Notes: generated from the letters alone by a model not told the origin. A DNA stretch of 64,000 nt from Mesorhizobium sp. ES1-1 (GCF_020164785.1 NZ_JAIUGX010000011.1:124001-188000), one strand, 5' to 3'. Numbered from the stretch's first letter, positions 15,795-25,575 are shown. Made by a program: numbers and translations.

Positions 15795-16571
15795 TCAGTT
15801 GCCGTAGACGTCGAAGGCAAAGTACTTGTCGTTGATTTCCTTGTACTTTCCGTTGGCGCGGAGCGCGTCGATAGCGGCGTTGAACCTGTCGGTCAGTTCC
15901 TTGTTACCCTTCTGCAAGGCAATGCCGACGCCGGGACCATGGATGTCAGGATCGGCGGTCAGCGTGCCAAGCAGCTTGCAGCAGGCGCCGTCGGGTTTCT
16001 TCAGCCATTCGGTGAGGATGATCGATCCGTCCATCACCGCGTCGAGCCGGCCATTGGCCATGTCGGCCCGGGCGTCGTCGCCGGTCGGGTAGGCTTTTAC
16101 GGTCGAGCCCGCATATTTCTGCTCCGCGAATTTCTGGTGGATCGTCGCGGTTTGGACGCCGAGAGCCTTGCCCTTCAGATCATCCGGCGAGGTACCGGCG
16201 ATGGTCGACTCCTTCGGCACGGCGATGGCCGGCGGTGTCTGGTAATATTTGTGGGTGAACTCGACCTTCTCGGCCCGCTCGGGCGTGATGGTGATGTTGA
16301 TGATGGCGTCGAATTTTCCTGCCTGGAGGGCCGGGATCGAACCATCGAAATCCTGCACGATGAATTCGCAATCGGCCTTCATCTCAGCGCACAGCGCCTT
16401 GCCGAGGTCGATGTCGAAGCCGCCCAGAGTGCCGTCCGAATTGGCGTAGTTGAAGGGGGGATAGGCGCCTTCGGTGCCGATCCTGAGCTTCTTGTCCTGG
16501 GCAGACGCGGCACCCGTGGCCAGCGTGAGAGCGACGGAAGCGGCAAGCACGAAACGACCGAAAAGGCGCAT
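15795..16571 (-). CDS. Amino-acid-type ABC transporter substrate-binding protein
   Basis: The 258-aa precursor has a signal peptide (FVLAASVALTLATGAASAQD) and the family 3 binding-protein pattern KLRIGTEGAYPPFNYANSDG, GFDIDLGKALCAEM, DGSIPALQAGKFDAIINIT, PERAEKVEFTHKYYQTPP. ATG at 16569-16571 follows GGAGG. These proteins bind polar amino acids such as Arg, Lys, His or opine-like compounds. No permease or ATPase is adjacent, so it is an orphan that must use a distant transporter or act as a sensor. It sits between the GcvT-like gene and the hydantoinase pair, which suggests its ligand belongs to that pathway. Confidence 0.85.
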   Translation of the reverse strand: MRLFGRFVLAASVALTLATGAASAQDKKLRIGTEGAYPPFNYANSDGTLGGFDIDLGKALCAEMKADCEFIVQDFDGSIPALQAGKFDAIINITITPERAEKVEFTHKYYQTPPAIAVPKESTIAGTSPDDLKGKALGVQTATIHQKFAEQKYAGSTVKAYPTGDDARADMANGRLDAVMDGSIILTEWLKKPDGACCKLLGTLTADPDIHGPGVGIALQKGNKELTDRFNAAIDALRANGKYKEINDKYFAFDVYGN

Positions 16572-16685
16572 GATCCAGACCTCCGTTGATGTCGGAAGTC
16601 TACGGGCTTTCGGCCAGTCGGCGGAGACGGAAACGACATGCGATGCGGCAATCACGGCGCGAGGCGTGATCGGCGCGGCCGCCGC

Positions 16686-18455
16686 CTAATCCATGGACCG
16701 GCCGGCGCGCAGCGCCTCTGTCGCCTTGCGGTCGATGGCAACCCCGCCAGCCGACAGGACAACGCCGAATTTCTCCGCCGCCTCGTCTGGCGTGTAATAC
16801 CCCATGGCGACGTCACGCAACACCAGATCGTCGTCACGCTCGCGCGGGTCGCCATAGCCGCCGCCGCCCGGCGTGCCGACGCGCACTCGGTCCCCGGCCT
16901 TCAAGGCGATGTCCTGCTCCTTGGACAGATGCGGCGGCACGTGTTCCTCGCCGTTGCGGAAGACGGTCACCCTATTGACCGCCCCATCGCTGCCGCCGAG
17001 CGCGCCCTGCGGGCCGAAACGGCCATGATCCATGACGAAGGACGCGCGCGCTTCGCCGCGCAGGATTTCCACCTCGTAGGCGAGGCCGAAACCGCCGCGA
17101 TGCCTGCCGGCGCCTCCGGAGCCTTCGCGCAGGGCGTAGTGCCGGTAGAGCACGGGAAAAGCCTGTTCCATGATCTCGACCGGAGGCGACTTGGAGATGC
17201 CAATGGTCGAGCAGCCATTGGTCAGGCCGTCATGACCGGAATTGCCGCCATAACCGCCGCCGGAGATCTGGTACATGACATAGTCGCGGCCGCGCGCGGG
17301 ATCGTTGCCGCCAAGCGCGAAATTGCCGCTGGAGCCGGCGGGTGCGGCCGTCACCTTGTCGGGCAATGCCTGCACCATGGCCGCGAACACTGCCTCGGCG
17401 ATACGCTGCGAGACTTCCGCCGCGCAGCCCGAGACCGGACGCGGGTACCGGGCATCCAGGAACGTGCCTTCCGGCCGCTTGACGATCAGCGGCTCGAAGG
17501 CGCCGGCGCTGATCGGCACATCCGGAAAGATATGACGCATGGCGAGATAGACGGAGGACAGGGTCGTTGCCAGCACGCTGTTCATCGGGCCGGCGCAAGG
17601 CTTCGACGACCCGGAGAAATCGAAGGTCAGCGTATCGCCCTGTTTCTCGACGGCAAGCGCGATGGTCAGCGGCTCGTTGACCACGCCGTCGGAATCGACA
17701 AAGGCCTCCGAGCGGTAGGCGCCGTCGGGGATTGCCGCTATGTTGGCGCGCATTTGCGCGGCGGCGCGGCGGCGCAGTTCGGCGATTGCCTCCATGACAG
17801 TTTCGTCACCGTAACGATCCAGGATATTGTTGAGCCGATCCTGGCCGATCAGCAGGGCGGCTGCCTGCGCCCTGATGTCGCCGATGCGCTGGTCGGCGAC
17901 GCGGATGTTGGAACAGATGATGGCGTAGATTTCGGGATCGAGCACGCCCTTCTTGAACAGTTTCACCGGCGGCAGCCGCAGGCCTTCCTGCTCGACCGCG
18001 GTCGCGGAGGCGGAGAAGCCGCCCGGCACCGAACCGCCGATATCGGGCCAATGACCTGTGTTGGACAGCCAGCAGAAGATCTTCCCGTCCCGATAGACCG
18101 GCATGGCGAAGCGCACATCCATCAAATGGGTGCCACCGAGATAGGGATCGTTGACGATGTAGATGTCGCCGGGCTCCGGCGGCAGGCAACGACCGTCGGC
18201 AATCATTTCGATCACGGTCCTGGTCGAATATTGCATGACTCCGACGAAAACCGGCAGGCCCTGGCTTCCTTGTGCGATCAGCGAACCGTCCACGGCCGAA
18301 TAGATGCCGTCCGAGCGGTCATTGGCTTCGGCAATGACAGGCGAGAAGGCCGCGCGGGAAAAGGTCAGGTCCATCTCGTCGCAGACCTGCTGCAGCGCGG
18401 CCTGGAGGACCGAAAGCGTGATGGCGTCGAGCTTGATGGTCTCAAGATCAGGCAT
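16686..18455 (-). CDS. Hydantoinase B / 5-oxoprolinase beta-type subunit
   Basis: The 589-aa protein shows the HyuB signature: AFSPVIAEANDRSDGIYSAV, PGDIYIVNDPYLGGTHLMDV, FCWLSNTGHWPDIGGSVPGG and the Gly-rich C-terminal region (YQISGGGYGGNSGHDG, REGSGGAGRHRGGFGL, GTPGGGGYGDPRERD). With HyuA it forms an ATP-dependent amidohydrolase opening hydantoin, N-methylhydantoin or 5-oxoproline rings. ATG at 18453-18455 is one base after the hyuA stop, so the two are co-translated. Substrate not determinable from sequence. Confidence 0.88.
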   Translation of the reverse strand: MPDLETIKLDAITLSVLQAALQQVCDEMDLTFSRAAFSPVIAEANDRSDGIYSAVDGSLIAQGSQGLPVFVGVMQYSTRTVIEMIADGRCLPPEPGDIYIVNDPYLGGTHLMDVRFAMPVYRDGKIFCWLSNTGHWPDIGGSVPGGFSASATAVEQEGLRLPPVKLFKKGVLDPEIYAIICSNIRVADQRIGDIRAQAAALLIGQDRLNNILDRYGDETVMEAIAELRRRAAAQMRANIAAIPDGAYRSEAFVDSDGVVNEPLTIALAVEKQGDTLTFDFSGSSKPCAGPMNSVLATTLSSVYLAMRHIFPDVPISAGAFEPLIVKRPEGTFLDARYPRPVSGCAAEVSQRIAEAVFAAMVQALPDKVTAAPAGSSGNFALGGNDPARGRDYVMYQISGGGYGGNSGHDGLTNGCSTIGISKSPPVEIMEQAFPVLYRHYALREGSGGAGRHRGGFGLAYEVEILRGEARASFVMDHGRFGPQGALGGSDGAVNRVTVFRNGEEHVPPHLSKEQDIALKAGDRVRVGTPGGGGYGDPRERDDDLVLRDVAMGYYTPDEAAEKFGVVLSAGGVAIDRKATEALRAGRSMD

Positions 18456-18456
18456 G

Positions 18457-20541
18457 TCAGGCCTCGCCAATGTCGATGATGATGTTGCCGTCGGCGTCCG
18501 AGCGTGCGCAGTCGCCGGGCTCGAGCACGGTGGTGGCGTCCATCTGTTCGAGGACCGCCGGCCCCTCGATGACGGCGTCGAGCGGCAGCCTTTCCCTGAT
18601 ATAGACCGGCGTGTCGTGCCACTGGCCGGCGTACCAGACCGGCCGGACCTCGCGCCGCGCTTCGTCCAACGTCTCCGCCCGCCCCGCCGGGTCGATAAGC
18701 CGGGACAGGTCGATCGCCGGCCGCACACCGGTGACCGAAGTGTTGAGGTTGACGAGGTTGGCGCGGATTTCCGGCAACTCGACCTTGAAACGGGCGAAAT
18801 AGGCTTTCTCGAACAGGGCCTGCAACTCGTTGCGGGCCACCGACGAAGACGGCAGCGGCACGTTGATGATATGTGTCTGGCCGACGAACTGCATGTCGGC
18901 TGAATGGCTGACCCGGATGGTCTCCGGCTTCACCGCTTCCTTGGCGATCAGCTCCTCGCCTTCGATTCGGTGCCGTTTCAAAACCGCATGGAGCTGGACT
19001 TCATCGAGCATGGCCACCGGCTGATTGATGGTGTTGACGAAGTCATGGCGAAGGTCGGCGACGACGCAGCCGAGCGCGTTGGTGATGCCGGGACGTGCCG
19101 GCACCAGAACCCGTGGCAGGCCGAGTTCGCGCGCAAGCGCCGTGGCGTGCAGCGGCCCGGCGCCGCCGAAGGCGAACAGCGCGAAATCGCGCGGGTCATG
19201 GCCGCGCGACACCGAGACCATGCGGATGGCGCCGGCCATCTTCATATTGCCTAGCCGGAGCACAGCGCCGGCCGCCTCGACGCCCGACAGGCCCGTTGCC
19301 TTGCCGATGCGATCCTCGAAGATATTGGTGACGCGCTCAACCGTGACCGGATTGTCGACCGCAAGCAGTTTCTTCGGCGCCAGCCGGCCGAGCACAAGGT
19401 TGGCATCGGTGATGGTCGGCTCGCAGCCGCCGCGCCCATAGCAGATCGGGCCCGGATTGGCGCCGGCACTTTCCGGGCCGATCTGGATCAGGCCGGCCGC
19501 GTCGACACGGGCGATCGAGCCGCCGCCGGCGCCGACCGTGTGCACCGCCACCATTGGCACATGGATCGGCATGGCATATTCGATCTCGATCTCGTTCGAC
19601 ACCGCCGGTTCGGCGTTGCGGATCAGCGCCACGTCGGTCGAGGTGCCGCCCATGTCATAGGTAACGAGGTTTTCGAAGCCGGCGCGTTTTCCGGTGTAGG
19701 CAGCGGCAATGACCCCCGACGCCGGACCGGACATGACCGTCTTGGCTGATTCACGTGTGACGAAGCGGGCCGAGATCATGCCGCCATTGCCGTTCATGAT
19801 CAGGAAATCTCTGATATAGCCCTTGGCTGCGAGCTCCTTGCGCAGCCGCTCGACATAGCGCTCGAGGATCGGCTGCACGGAGGCGTTGACCGAGGCGGTG
19901 ACGCCGCGCTCGAATTCGCGCGCCTCCGAGAGCAGCTCGTGGCCCGCCGTGATGTGGGCGTTCGGCCAGAGACCGGCGGCGATTTCGACGGCGCGACGCT
20001 CATGCGCGGGATTGGCATAGGAATGCAGGAAATGGATGACGAGGGATTCGCAACCGGCCGCGATCAGTGCTTTCACGGCCTCGCGCATTTCGGCTTCATC
20101 GAGCGCCGTGCGGACAGTTCCGGACGCTTCGACGCGCTCCGACACTTCGAGCCGGAGATTGCGCGGTATGATCGGGACAAAGGTGCCGGTCATGCCATAG
20201 GCTTGCGGCCGCGTGCGCCGCCCGAGCTCGATCACGTCGCGAAAGCCACGTGTGGTGATCATGCCGGTTTTCGCCAGCCGACGCTCCAGCACCGCATTGG
20301 TGGTGGTTGTGGTGCCGTGCACGATCAGGTCAATGCCGGCGATAGGAAATCCGGTGGCGCCAAGCGCCGAGACGACGCCGAACGCCTGGTTTTCGACCGT
20401 GGTCGGCGTCTTGGCGATGTAAACCTTGCCGCCGTCTCGGCCATCGATCAGCAGCAGGTCGGTGAAGGTGCCGCCGACATCGATTCCGGCAACGACATTT
20501 CCAAGGGAATCACGCGCATGCGCCGGAAAATTCTCTTTCAT
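18457..20541 (-). CDS. Hydantoinase A / 5-oxoprolinase alpha-type subunit (ATPase fold)
   Basis: The 694-aa protein has the actin-like ATPase motifs of HyuA: VVAGIDVGGTFTDLLLIDG at residues 15-33, HGTTTTTNAVLERR, TYDMGGTSTDVALI and the HTVGAGGGSIARVDAAGL loop. GADPR-like ATP contacts appear as SRGHDPRDFALFAFGGAGPL. It couples ATP hydrolysis to ring opening with HyuB. ATG at 20541 has only a weak ribosome site. The gene leads a minus-strand run hyuA-hyuB-binding protein-GcvT-like and is divergent from fpr. Confidence 0.88.
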   Translation of the reverse strand: MKENFPAHARDSLGNVVAGIDVGGTFTDLLLIDGRDGGKVYIAKTPTTVENQAFGVVSALGATGFPIAGIDLIVHGTTTTTNAVLERRLAKTGMITTRGFRDVIELGRRTRPQAYGMTGTFVPIIPRNLRLEVSERVEASGTVRTALDEAEMREAVKALIAAGCESLVIHFLHSYANPAHERRAVEIAAGLWPNAHITAGHELLSEAREFERGVTASVNASVQPILERYVERLRKELAAKGYIRDFLIMNGNGGMISARFVTRESAKTVMSGPASGVIAAAYTGKRAGFENLVTYDMGGTSTDVALIRNAEPAVSNEIEIEYAMPIHVPMVAVHTVGAGGGSIARVDAAGLIQIGPESAGANPGPICYGRGGCEPTITDANLVLGRLAPKKLLAVDNPVTVERVTNIFEDRIGKATGLSGVEAAGAVLRLGNMKMAGAIRMVSVSRGHDPRDFALFAFGGAGPLHATALARELGLPRVLVPARPGITNALGCVVADLRHDFVNTINQPVAMLDEVQLHAVLKRHRIEGEELIAKEAVKPETIRVSHSADMQFVGQTHIINVPLPSSSVARNELQALFEKAYFARFKVELPEIRANLVNLNTSVTGVRPAIDLSRLIDPAGRAETLDEARREVRPVWYAGQWHDTPVYIRERLPLDAVIEGPAVLEQMDATTVLEPGDCARSDADGNIIIDIGEA

Positions 20542-20608
20542 CGTCGAAACCCGAAATGCCCGGACTACGGATACGGCGCCATTTGGAAAGGCGTTTTAAG
20601 CCTGCATC

Positions 20609-20638
20609 TTGACGCAAATATCGTTTGTATACTAATAA
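20609..20638 (+). promoter_or_regulatory. Candidate sigma-70-type promoter for fpr
   Basis: TTGACG at 20609-20614 is followed at 17-18 bases by an AT-rich -10 region (CTAATA/TAATAA at 20632-20638) in the only AT-rich part of the divergent hyuA-fpr space. It lies 115 bases upstream of fpr. Confidence 0.4.
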
Positions 20639-20752
20639 ATTCCGCACACAAGAGCTTGCACTTCGAAGCGTGCCGGGCACTTCAACGGCCAGGACGCGCG
20701 AGAGACTGTGTGACGCAAACAGCCGGAATTTGCGCCGGAAGGTTGGATTTTT

Positions 20753-21580
20753 ATGAACACCACACCCGCGCTCGACACCGCCGGCGCCCGTCCGTTGCAG
20801 TTCCCCATTCCGGCCAATGTCCATGCCGAAACCGTCGTCTCGGTGAAGCATTATACCGACCGGCTGTTCTCGTTTCGCATCACGCGCCCGCAGTCGCTGC
20901 GCTTCCGGTCGGGCGAGTTCGTCATGATCGGGCTGCCCAATGCCGAGAAGCCTGTCTTCCGCGCCTATTCGGTGGCGAGCCCGGCCTGGGACGACGAGCT
21001 GGAATTCTTCTCGATCAAGGTGCCGGATGGCCCGCTGACCTCGGAACTGCAGAAGATCCAGGTCGGCGCTACGGTCATCATGCGCCAGAAGTCGACCGGC
21101 ACGCTGGTGCTGGATGCACTGACGCCCGCAAAGCGGCTGTTCATGATCTCGACCGGCACCGGCATCGCGCCGTTCGCCAGCCTGCTGCGCGACCCCGACA
21201 CCTACGAGAAATTTGAGCAGGTGATCTTGACCCACACCTGCCGCGACAATGCCGAGCTCACCTATGGCCAGGAGCTTGTGGCGGCGCTCGAAAGCGACCC
21301 GCTGATCGGCGAACTGACCACCGGGCGCGTCACGCTCTACAACTCGACGACACGCGAAGACTCGGCGCGCATGGGCCGCATCACCGCGCTGATCGGCTCG
21401 GGCAAGTTCTACGCCGACCTCGGTATCGAGACGCTCGATCCGCAGACGGACCGCATCATGATCTGCGGTTCGATGCATATGCTGAAGGACGTCAAAGAAC
21501 TGGCGGAAAGCCTCGGCTTCGAGGAAGGCTCGCTCAGTCATCCGGCGAGTTTCGTCGTCGAACGCGCCTTCGTCGGCTGA
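20753..21580 (+). CDS. fpr: Ferredoxin/flavodoxin--NADP(+) reductase
   Basis: The 275-aa flavoprotein has the FAD-binding RAYSVASPAWDDELEFFSIK segment, the PDGPLTSELQKI flavin loop, the NADP-binding STGTGIAPFASLLRDP and a C-terminal ICGSMHMLKDVKELAESLGF, ending FVVERAFVG as in bacterial-type FPRs. It moves electrons between NADPH and ferredoxin or flavodoxin, for iron-sulfur, nitrogenase or oxidative-stress needs. The N-terminus has about 20 extra residues. Single gene, divergent from the hydantoinase cluster. Confidence 0.92.
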   Translation: MNTTPALDTAGARPLQFPIPANVHAETVVSVKHYTDRLFSFRITRPQSLRFRSGEFVMIGLPNAEKPVFRAYSVASPAWDDELEFFSIKVPDGPLTSELQKIQVGATVIMRQKSTGTLVLDALTPAKRLFMISTGTGIAPFASLLRDPDTYEKFEQVILTHTCRDNAELTYGQELVAALESDPLIGELTTGRVTLYNSTTREDSARMGRITALIGSGKFYADLGIETLDPQTDRIMICGSMHMLKDVKELAESLGFEEGSLSHPASFVVERAFVG

Positions 21581-21733
21581 GGCCGGCCTGGCATCCGGCA
21601 TCGGCGTCTTGACCACGCAGCCAAAAGTCGGCTGCTTTCGCCGCCATTTTCAGTTATGACGTTCGAAAGGTCCGCGAAACGCCACTTCACGGACGGTCTT
21701 TCGACGCAGGTCGGTGAAATGGAAGGGCAGGAG

Positions 21734-22783
21734 ATGAGCAGCACGATCCGCGAAGCCGAACTCGGCTTGTCCAAGGTGACGCCGCTGCCCGCGCGTGCCG
21801 CCGCCAACACCCCCGTTGCGATAGACCACCGCGTCGCGCGCAACCCCGGCATGAAGCTCGATCTCGGCTTCATGGAATCGGTGCGCAGCGTCAACCGTTC
21901 GGCGCTGGAGCGCCGCGTCGCCAGCCTGACCAAGCGGCGCTCGATCAAGGCCGATAACCAGGCTGCCTGGCTGCTGCGCGCTGTCGCCTGCATGGATCTG
22001 ACGACGCTGAATTCGAACGACACCGAGGAGCGCGTGCGCCGGCTTTGCGCCAAGGCGCTGAACCCTTTTCGTCGCGACATCGCCGAAGGGCTCGGCATTG
22101 CAGGCGAAAAGATCCGCCCGGCGGCGATCTGCGTCTATCACCCCTTTGTCGCCACAGCCGTCGAAGCGCTGCGCGGCACCGGCGTCCATGTCGCCGCCGT
22201 TTCCACCGCGTTTCCGCACGGACTGGCGCCGCTCTCGACCCGCCTGCAGGAGATCGAAGCCTCGGTGAAGGACGGCGCCGACGAGATCGACGTCGTCATT
22301 CCGCGCGGTCTGGTATTCGGCGCCAAATGGCGGGAGCTTTACAATGAGATCGTCTCGATGCGGGCCGCCTGCGGCGATGCGCATCTCAAGGTCATTCTCG
22401 GCACCGGCGACCTCGCCACGCTGCGCAACGTCATGCTGGCCTCGATGGTGGCGATGATGGCGGGCGCGGATTTCATCAAGACCTCGACAGGCAAGGAAAG
22501 TGTCAATGCGACCCTGCCGGTCGGGCTCGCCATGGTGCGCGCCATCCGCGCCTATTTCGAGGAGACCGGCTATCTCATCGGCTTCAAGCCTGCCGGCGGC
22601 ATTTCCACCGCGAAGGCCTCGTTAGACTGGCTGGTCCTGATGAAGGAAGAGCTCGGACGACCCTGGCTTGAACCGGAGCTTTTCCGGTTCGGTGCGTCGA
22701 GCCTGTTGACCGATATCGAACGGCAGCTCGAGCATCATTTGACCGGGCATTATTCGGCGAACCATCGCCACGCAATGGCGTGA
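21734..22783 (+). CDS. deoC: Deoxyribose-phosphate aldolase
   Basis: The 349-aa protein has the DeoC lysines: DGADEIDVVIPRG and LKVILGTGDL frame the first, the Schiff-base Lys lies in GADFIKTSTGKESVNATLP, and KPAGGIST supplies the activating Lys. It splits 2-deoxyribose 5-phosphate into acetaldehyde and glyceraldehyde 3-phosphate. It is about 90 residues longer at the N-terminus than E. coli DeoC, as in other rhizobia. GGAAGG lies 7 bases before ATG at 21734; an in-frame ATG at 21719 is the alternative. The aldehyde dehydrogenase downstream would oxidise the acetaldehyde. Confidence 0.9.
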   Translation: MSSTIREAELGLSKVTPLPARAAANTPVAIDHRVARNPGMKLDLGFMESVRSVNRSALERRVASLTKRRSIKADNQAAWLLRAVACMDLTTLNSNDTEERVRRLCAKALNPFRRDIAEGLGIAGEKIRPAAICVYHPFVATAVEALRGTGVHVAAVSTAFPHGLAPLSTRLQEIEASVKDGADEIDVVIPRGLVFGAKWRELYNEIVSMRAACGDAHLKVILGTGDLATLRNVMLASMVAMMAGADFIKTSTGKESVNATLPVGLAMVRAIRAYFEETGYLIGFKPAGGISTAKASLDWLVLMKEELGRPWLEPELFRFGASSLLTDIERQLEHHLTGHYSANHRHAMA

Positions 22784-22810
22784 TGGCGGGGGGTTGAACG
22801 TGGAGTTCTA

Positions 22811-22977
22811 CGGCGCCCCCCTCTGTCCTGCCGGACATCTCCCCCACAAGGGGGGAGATCAGCCTTCACGACTGTTGGCCGCCATTCCGCAACGTCGGCG
22901 ATTGGCGAAGTCATTGCCGCCAGCCAATCTCCCTCCTTGTGGGGGAGATGGCCGGCAGGCCAGAGGGGGGCGCCGTA
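22811..22977. repeat. RIME-like palindromic element, copy B
   Basis: Near-perfect outer inverted repeats (CGGCGCCCCCCTCTG at the left, CAGAGGGGGGCGCCG at the right) enclose two CTCCCCC-type hairpins and a core with GGCGATTGGCGAAG. The CTGTCCTGCCGGACATCTCC left arm and GGAGATGGCCGGCAGGCCAG right arm match copy C. It splits deoC from the aldehyde dehydrogenase gene. Confidence 0.85.
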
Positions 22978-23020
22978 CAGCACTCCCGATAAAGCTTATC
23001 TCCTCCCAACGGAGCGTCCC

Positions 23021-25393
23021 ATGAACATCCTCGAACGCTATCACGCCATGGAATACGGTCCGGCGCCGGAAGCCCGCAACGAAGCCGATGCGTGGCTGGC
23101 TGCGCGCGATTTCGGCAAGGCGCTGTTCATCGGCGGTGGCTGGAAAGCCGCTTCTAGCGGCAAGACTTTCGAGACCAGCGACCCCTCTTCCGGCAAGACG
23201 CTGGCAACGTTATCCGACGCCAATGCGGCCGACATCGATGCGGCGGTCGCGGCTGCCGCCAAGGCGCTGCCGAAATGGTCGGCATCATCGGGCTATCAGC
23301 GCGCCAAGGTGCTCTATGCCATCGGCCGCGCCATGCAGCGCCATCAACGCCTGTTCGCGGTGCTTGAGACAATCGACAATGGCAAGCCGATCCGTGAAAG
23401 CCGCGACATCGACGTGCCGCTGGCGATCCGCCATTTCATCCACCATGCCGGCTGGGCGCAGGCTCTGGACAAGGACTTCCCCGGCCACAAAGGCGTCGGC
23501 GTCGTCGGCCAGATCATACCGTGGAACTTCCCGCTGCTGATGCTGGCCTGGAAGGTCGCGCCGGCGCTGGCCGCCGGCTGCACAGTGGTGCTGAAGCCGG
23601 CCGAGTTCACGCCGCTCACCGCTATCCTTTTCGCTGAAATCTGCGAACGCGCGGGCGTGCCGAAAGGCGTCGTCAACATCGTCCAGGGCGGGCCAGAGGC
23701 GGGCGCGGCAATCGTCAACCATCCCGGCATCCAGAAAATCGCCTTCACCGGGTCCTCGGAGGTCGGCAAGATCATCCGCAAGGCGACCGCGGGGTCCGGC
23801 AAGAAGCTGTCGCTTGAACTCGGCGGCAAGTCGGCCTTCATCGTCTTCGAGGACGCCGACCTCGACAGCGCCGTCGAGGGTTTGGTCGACGGCATCTGGT
23901 TCAACCAGGGCCAGGTCTGCTGCGCCGGCTCGCGGCTGCTGGTGCAGGAAGGGATCGCCGACGCCCTGATCGCCAAGGTCAAGACGCGGATGAGCCGGCT
24001 GCGCGTCGGCAGCCCGCTCGACAAGAATACCGATATCGGGCCGCTGGTCGACCTGACCCAGCTCGACCGGGTCAAGGGGCTGATCGCGGAAGGCGCCAAG
24101 CAAGGCGCAATCTGCTGGCAGCCCGATGCAACGCTTCCGTCCTCCGGCTACTACCACCTGCCGACCTTGGCCACTGGCGTTTCGCCGGCTAACATCCTGG
24201 CGCAGGAAGAGGTCTTTGGCCCGGTGCTGGCGACAATGACCTTCCGCAACACCGAGGAGGCGATCGAGCTTGCCAACAACACCCGCTATGGGCTTGCGGC
24301 GAGCGTGTGGAGCGAGAATGTCAACCTCGCGCTCCATGTCGCGCCGCAGCTGAAGGCTGGCGTGGTCTGGATCAACGGTACCAACATGTTCGACGCGGCC
24401 TGCGGCTTCGGCGGCTACCGCGAGAGCGGCTTCGGACGGGAAGGCGGCCGCGAAGGCATGTTCGAATATCTCGCCGCCAACCTTCCGCTCGGCCCGGAGA
24501 TCAAGCCGGCGACGCTTTCGGCCGAACCGGTCGAGCAACCGGACGGCGATACGATTGACCGCACGGCCAAGTTGTTCATTGGCGGCAAGCAGGTGCGGCC
24601 CGACGGCAACTACTCGCTGCCGATCGCTGACGCCAAGGGCAGGCTGGCAGGCGAGGTCGGTCTCGGCAGCCGCAAGGATATCCGCGACGCGGTGTCGGCG
24701 GCGCGCGCCTGCAAGGGCTGGCCGGAGGCGACCGCCTATAACCGCTCGCAGGTGCTCTATTATTTGGCCGAGAACCTTTCGGGCCGCGCCGGCGAGTTCG
24801 CCGCCCGGCTGACTGAACTGACCGGCGCCTCGTCCAAAATGGCGCGCGACGAAGTGGACCTGTCGATTGAACGGCTGTTCCTCTATGCGGGGTTGGCCGA
24901 CAAGTTCGAAGGCCGGGTGCACCAGCCCCCGGCGCGCGCTGTCACCCTGGCGATGCACGAGCCGGTCGGCGTCGTCGGCATTGTGGCCTCCTACGGATCG
25001 CCGCTGCTGGGGCTGATCTCGCTGATCGCGCCGGCGCTGGCCATGGGCAACACGGTGGTCGCGGTGCCGTCCGAACGCTACCCGCTGCTGGCCACCGATC
25101 TCTACCAGGTCATCGAATATTCCGACGTGCCGGCCGGCGCCATCAACATCGTCACCGGCCGCACGGCCGAACTCGCCGCCGTGCTGGCCAAGCATGACGA
25201 TGTCGACGGGCTCTGGGTGTTTGCCGATGCGGACACCTGCGCCAAGACCGAAGCCGAGTCGATCGGCAATCTCAAGCGGGTCTGGAGCGGCAATGGGCAC
25301 ACGCTGGATTGGGCGTCGAGCGAGGCGGCGGGCGACGTCTTTCTGCGCCGAGCCGTGGAGGTCAAGAATGTCTGGGTGCCTTACGGCGACTGA
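23021..25393 (+). CDS. Double-domain aldehyde dehydrogenase (second domain degenerate)
   Basis: The 790-aa protein has two ALDH-like halves. The first (about residues 30-490) is complete: IIPWNFPLLMLAWKVAPALA, FTGSSEVGK, catalytic Glu in LELGGKSAF and catalytic Cys in NQGQVCCAGSRLL. The second (about 515-790) keeps the Rossmann pattern (VGVVGIVASYGSPLLGLISL, IAPALAMGNTVVAVPSE) but lacks both the ELGGK Glu and the GQxC Cys, so it should be inactive and perhaps structural. ATG at 23021 follows GGAG. Downstream of deoC, it likely oxidises acetaldehyde to acetate. The family occurs beside deoC in other rhizobia. Confidence 0.88.
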   Translation: MNILERYHAMEYGPAPEARNEADAWLAARDFGKALFIGGGWKAASSGKTFETSDPSSGKTLATLSDANAADIDAAVAAAAKALPKWSASSGYQRAKVLYAIGRAMQRHQRLFAVLETIDNGKPIRESRDIDVPLAIRHFIHHAGWAQALDKDFPGHKGVGVVGQIIPWNFPLLMLAWKVAPALAAGCTVVLKPAEFTPLTAILFAEICERAGVPKGVVNIVQGGPEAGAAIVNHPGIQKIAFTGSSEVGKIIRKATAGSGKKLSLELGGKSAFIVFEDADLDSAVEGLVDGIWFNQGQVCCAGSRLLVQEGIADALIAKVKTRMSRLRVGSPLDKNTDIGPLVDLTQLDRVKGLIAEGAKQGAICWQPDATLPSSGYYHLPTLATGVSPANILAQEEVFGPVLATMTFRNTEEAIELANNTRYGLAASVWSENVNLALHVAPQLKAGVVWINGTNMFDAACGFGGYRESGFGREGGREGMFEYLAANLPLGPEIKPATLSAEPVEQPDGDTIDRTAKLFIGGKQVRPDGNYSLPIADAKGRLAGEVGLGSRKDIRDAVSAARACKGWPEATAYNRSQVLYYLAENLSGRAGEFAARLTELTGASSKMARDEVDLSIERLFLYAGLADKFEGRVHQPPARAVTLAMHEPVGVVGIVASYGSPLLGLISLIAPALAMGNTVVAVPSERYPLLATDLYQVIEYSDVPAGAINIVTGRTAELAAVLAKHDDVDGLWVFADADTCAKTEAESIGNLKRVWSGNGHTLDWASSEAAGDVFLRRAVEVKNVWVPYGD

Positions 25394-25575
25394 ACAGGCG
25401 ACTTTGATCTAGATGGTGATGGTGTCGGACTTGACGCCCTAATGGGTGTTCTTTAACGAGAAAAAACATTTTTCGGTGGCCGATCAGCATTCAGGCCGCA
25501 CAATGCCGGCCGACTGGCCCATGACTTCATGGCCATTGGCCGATAATTGCAAACCAAACGGGCGAGGAGAACAGC

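Noticed and set aside
16638..18479. Plus-strand frame of about 610 codons opposite hyuB
   Set aside because: Antisense of HyuB, which has clear family motifs and is coupled to hyuA.
23285..25300. Minus-strand frame of 671 codons opposite the aldehyde dehydrogenase
   Set aside because: Antisense of a conserved enzyme with both active-site motifs on the plus strand.
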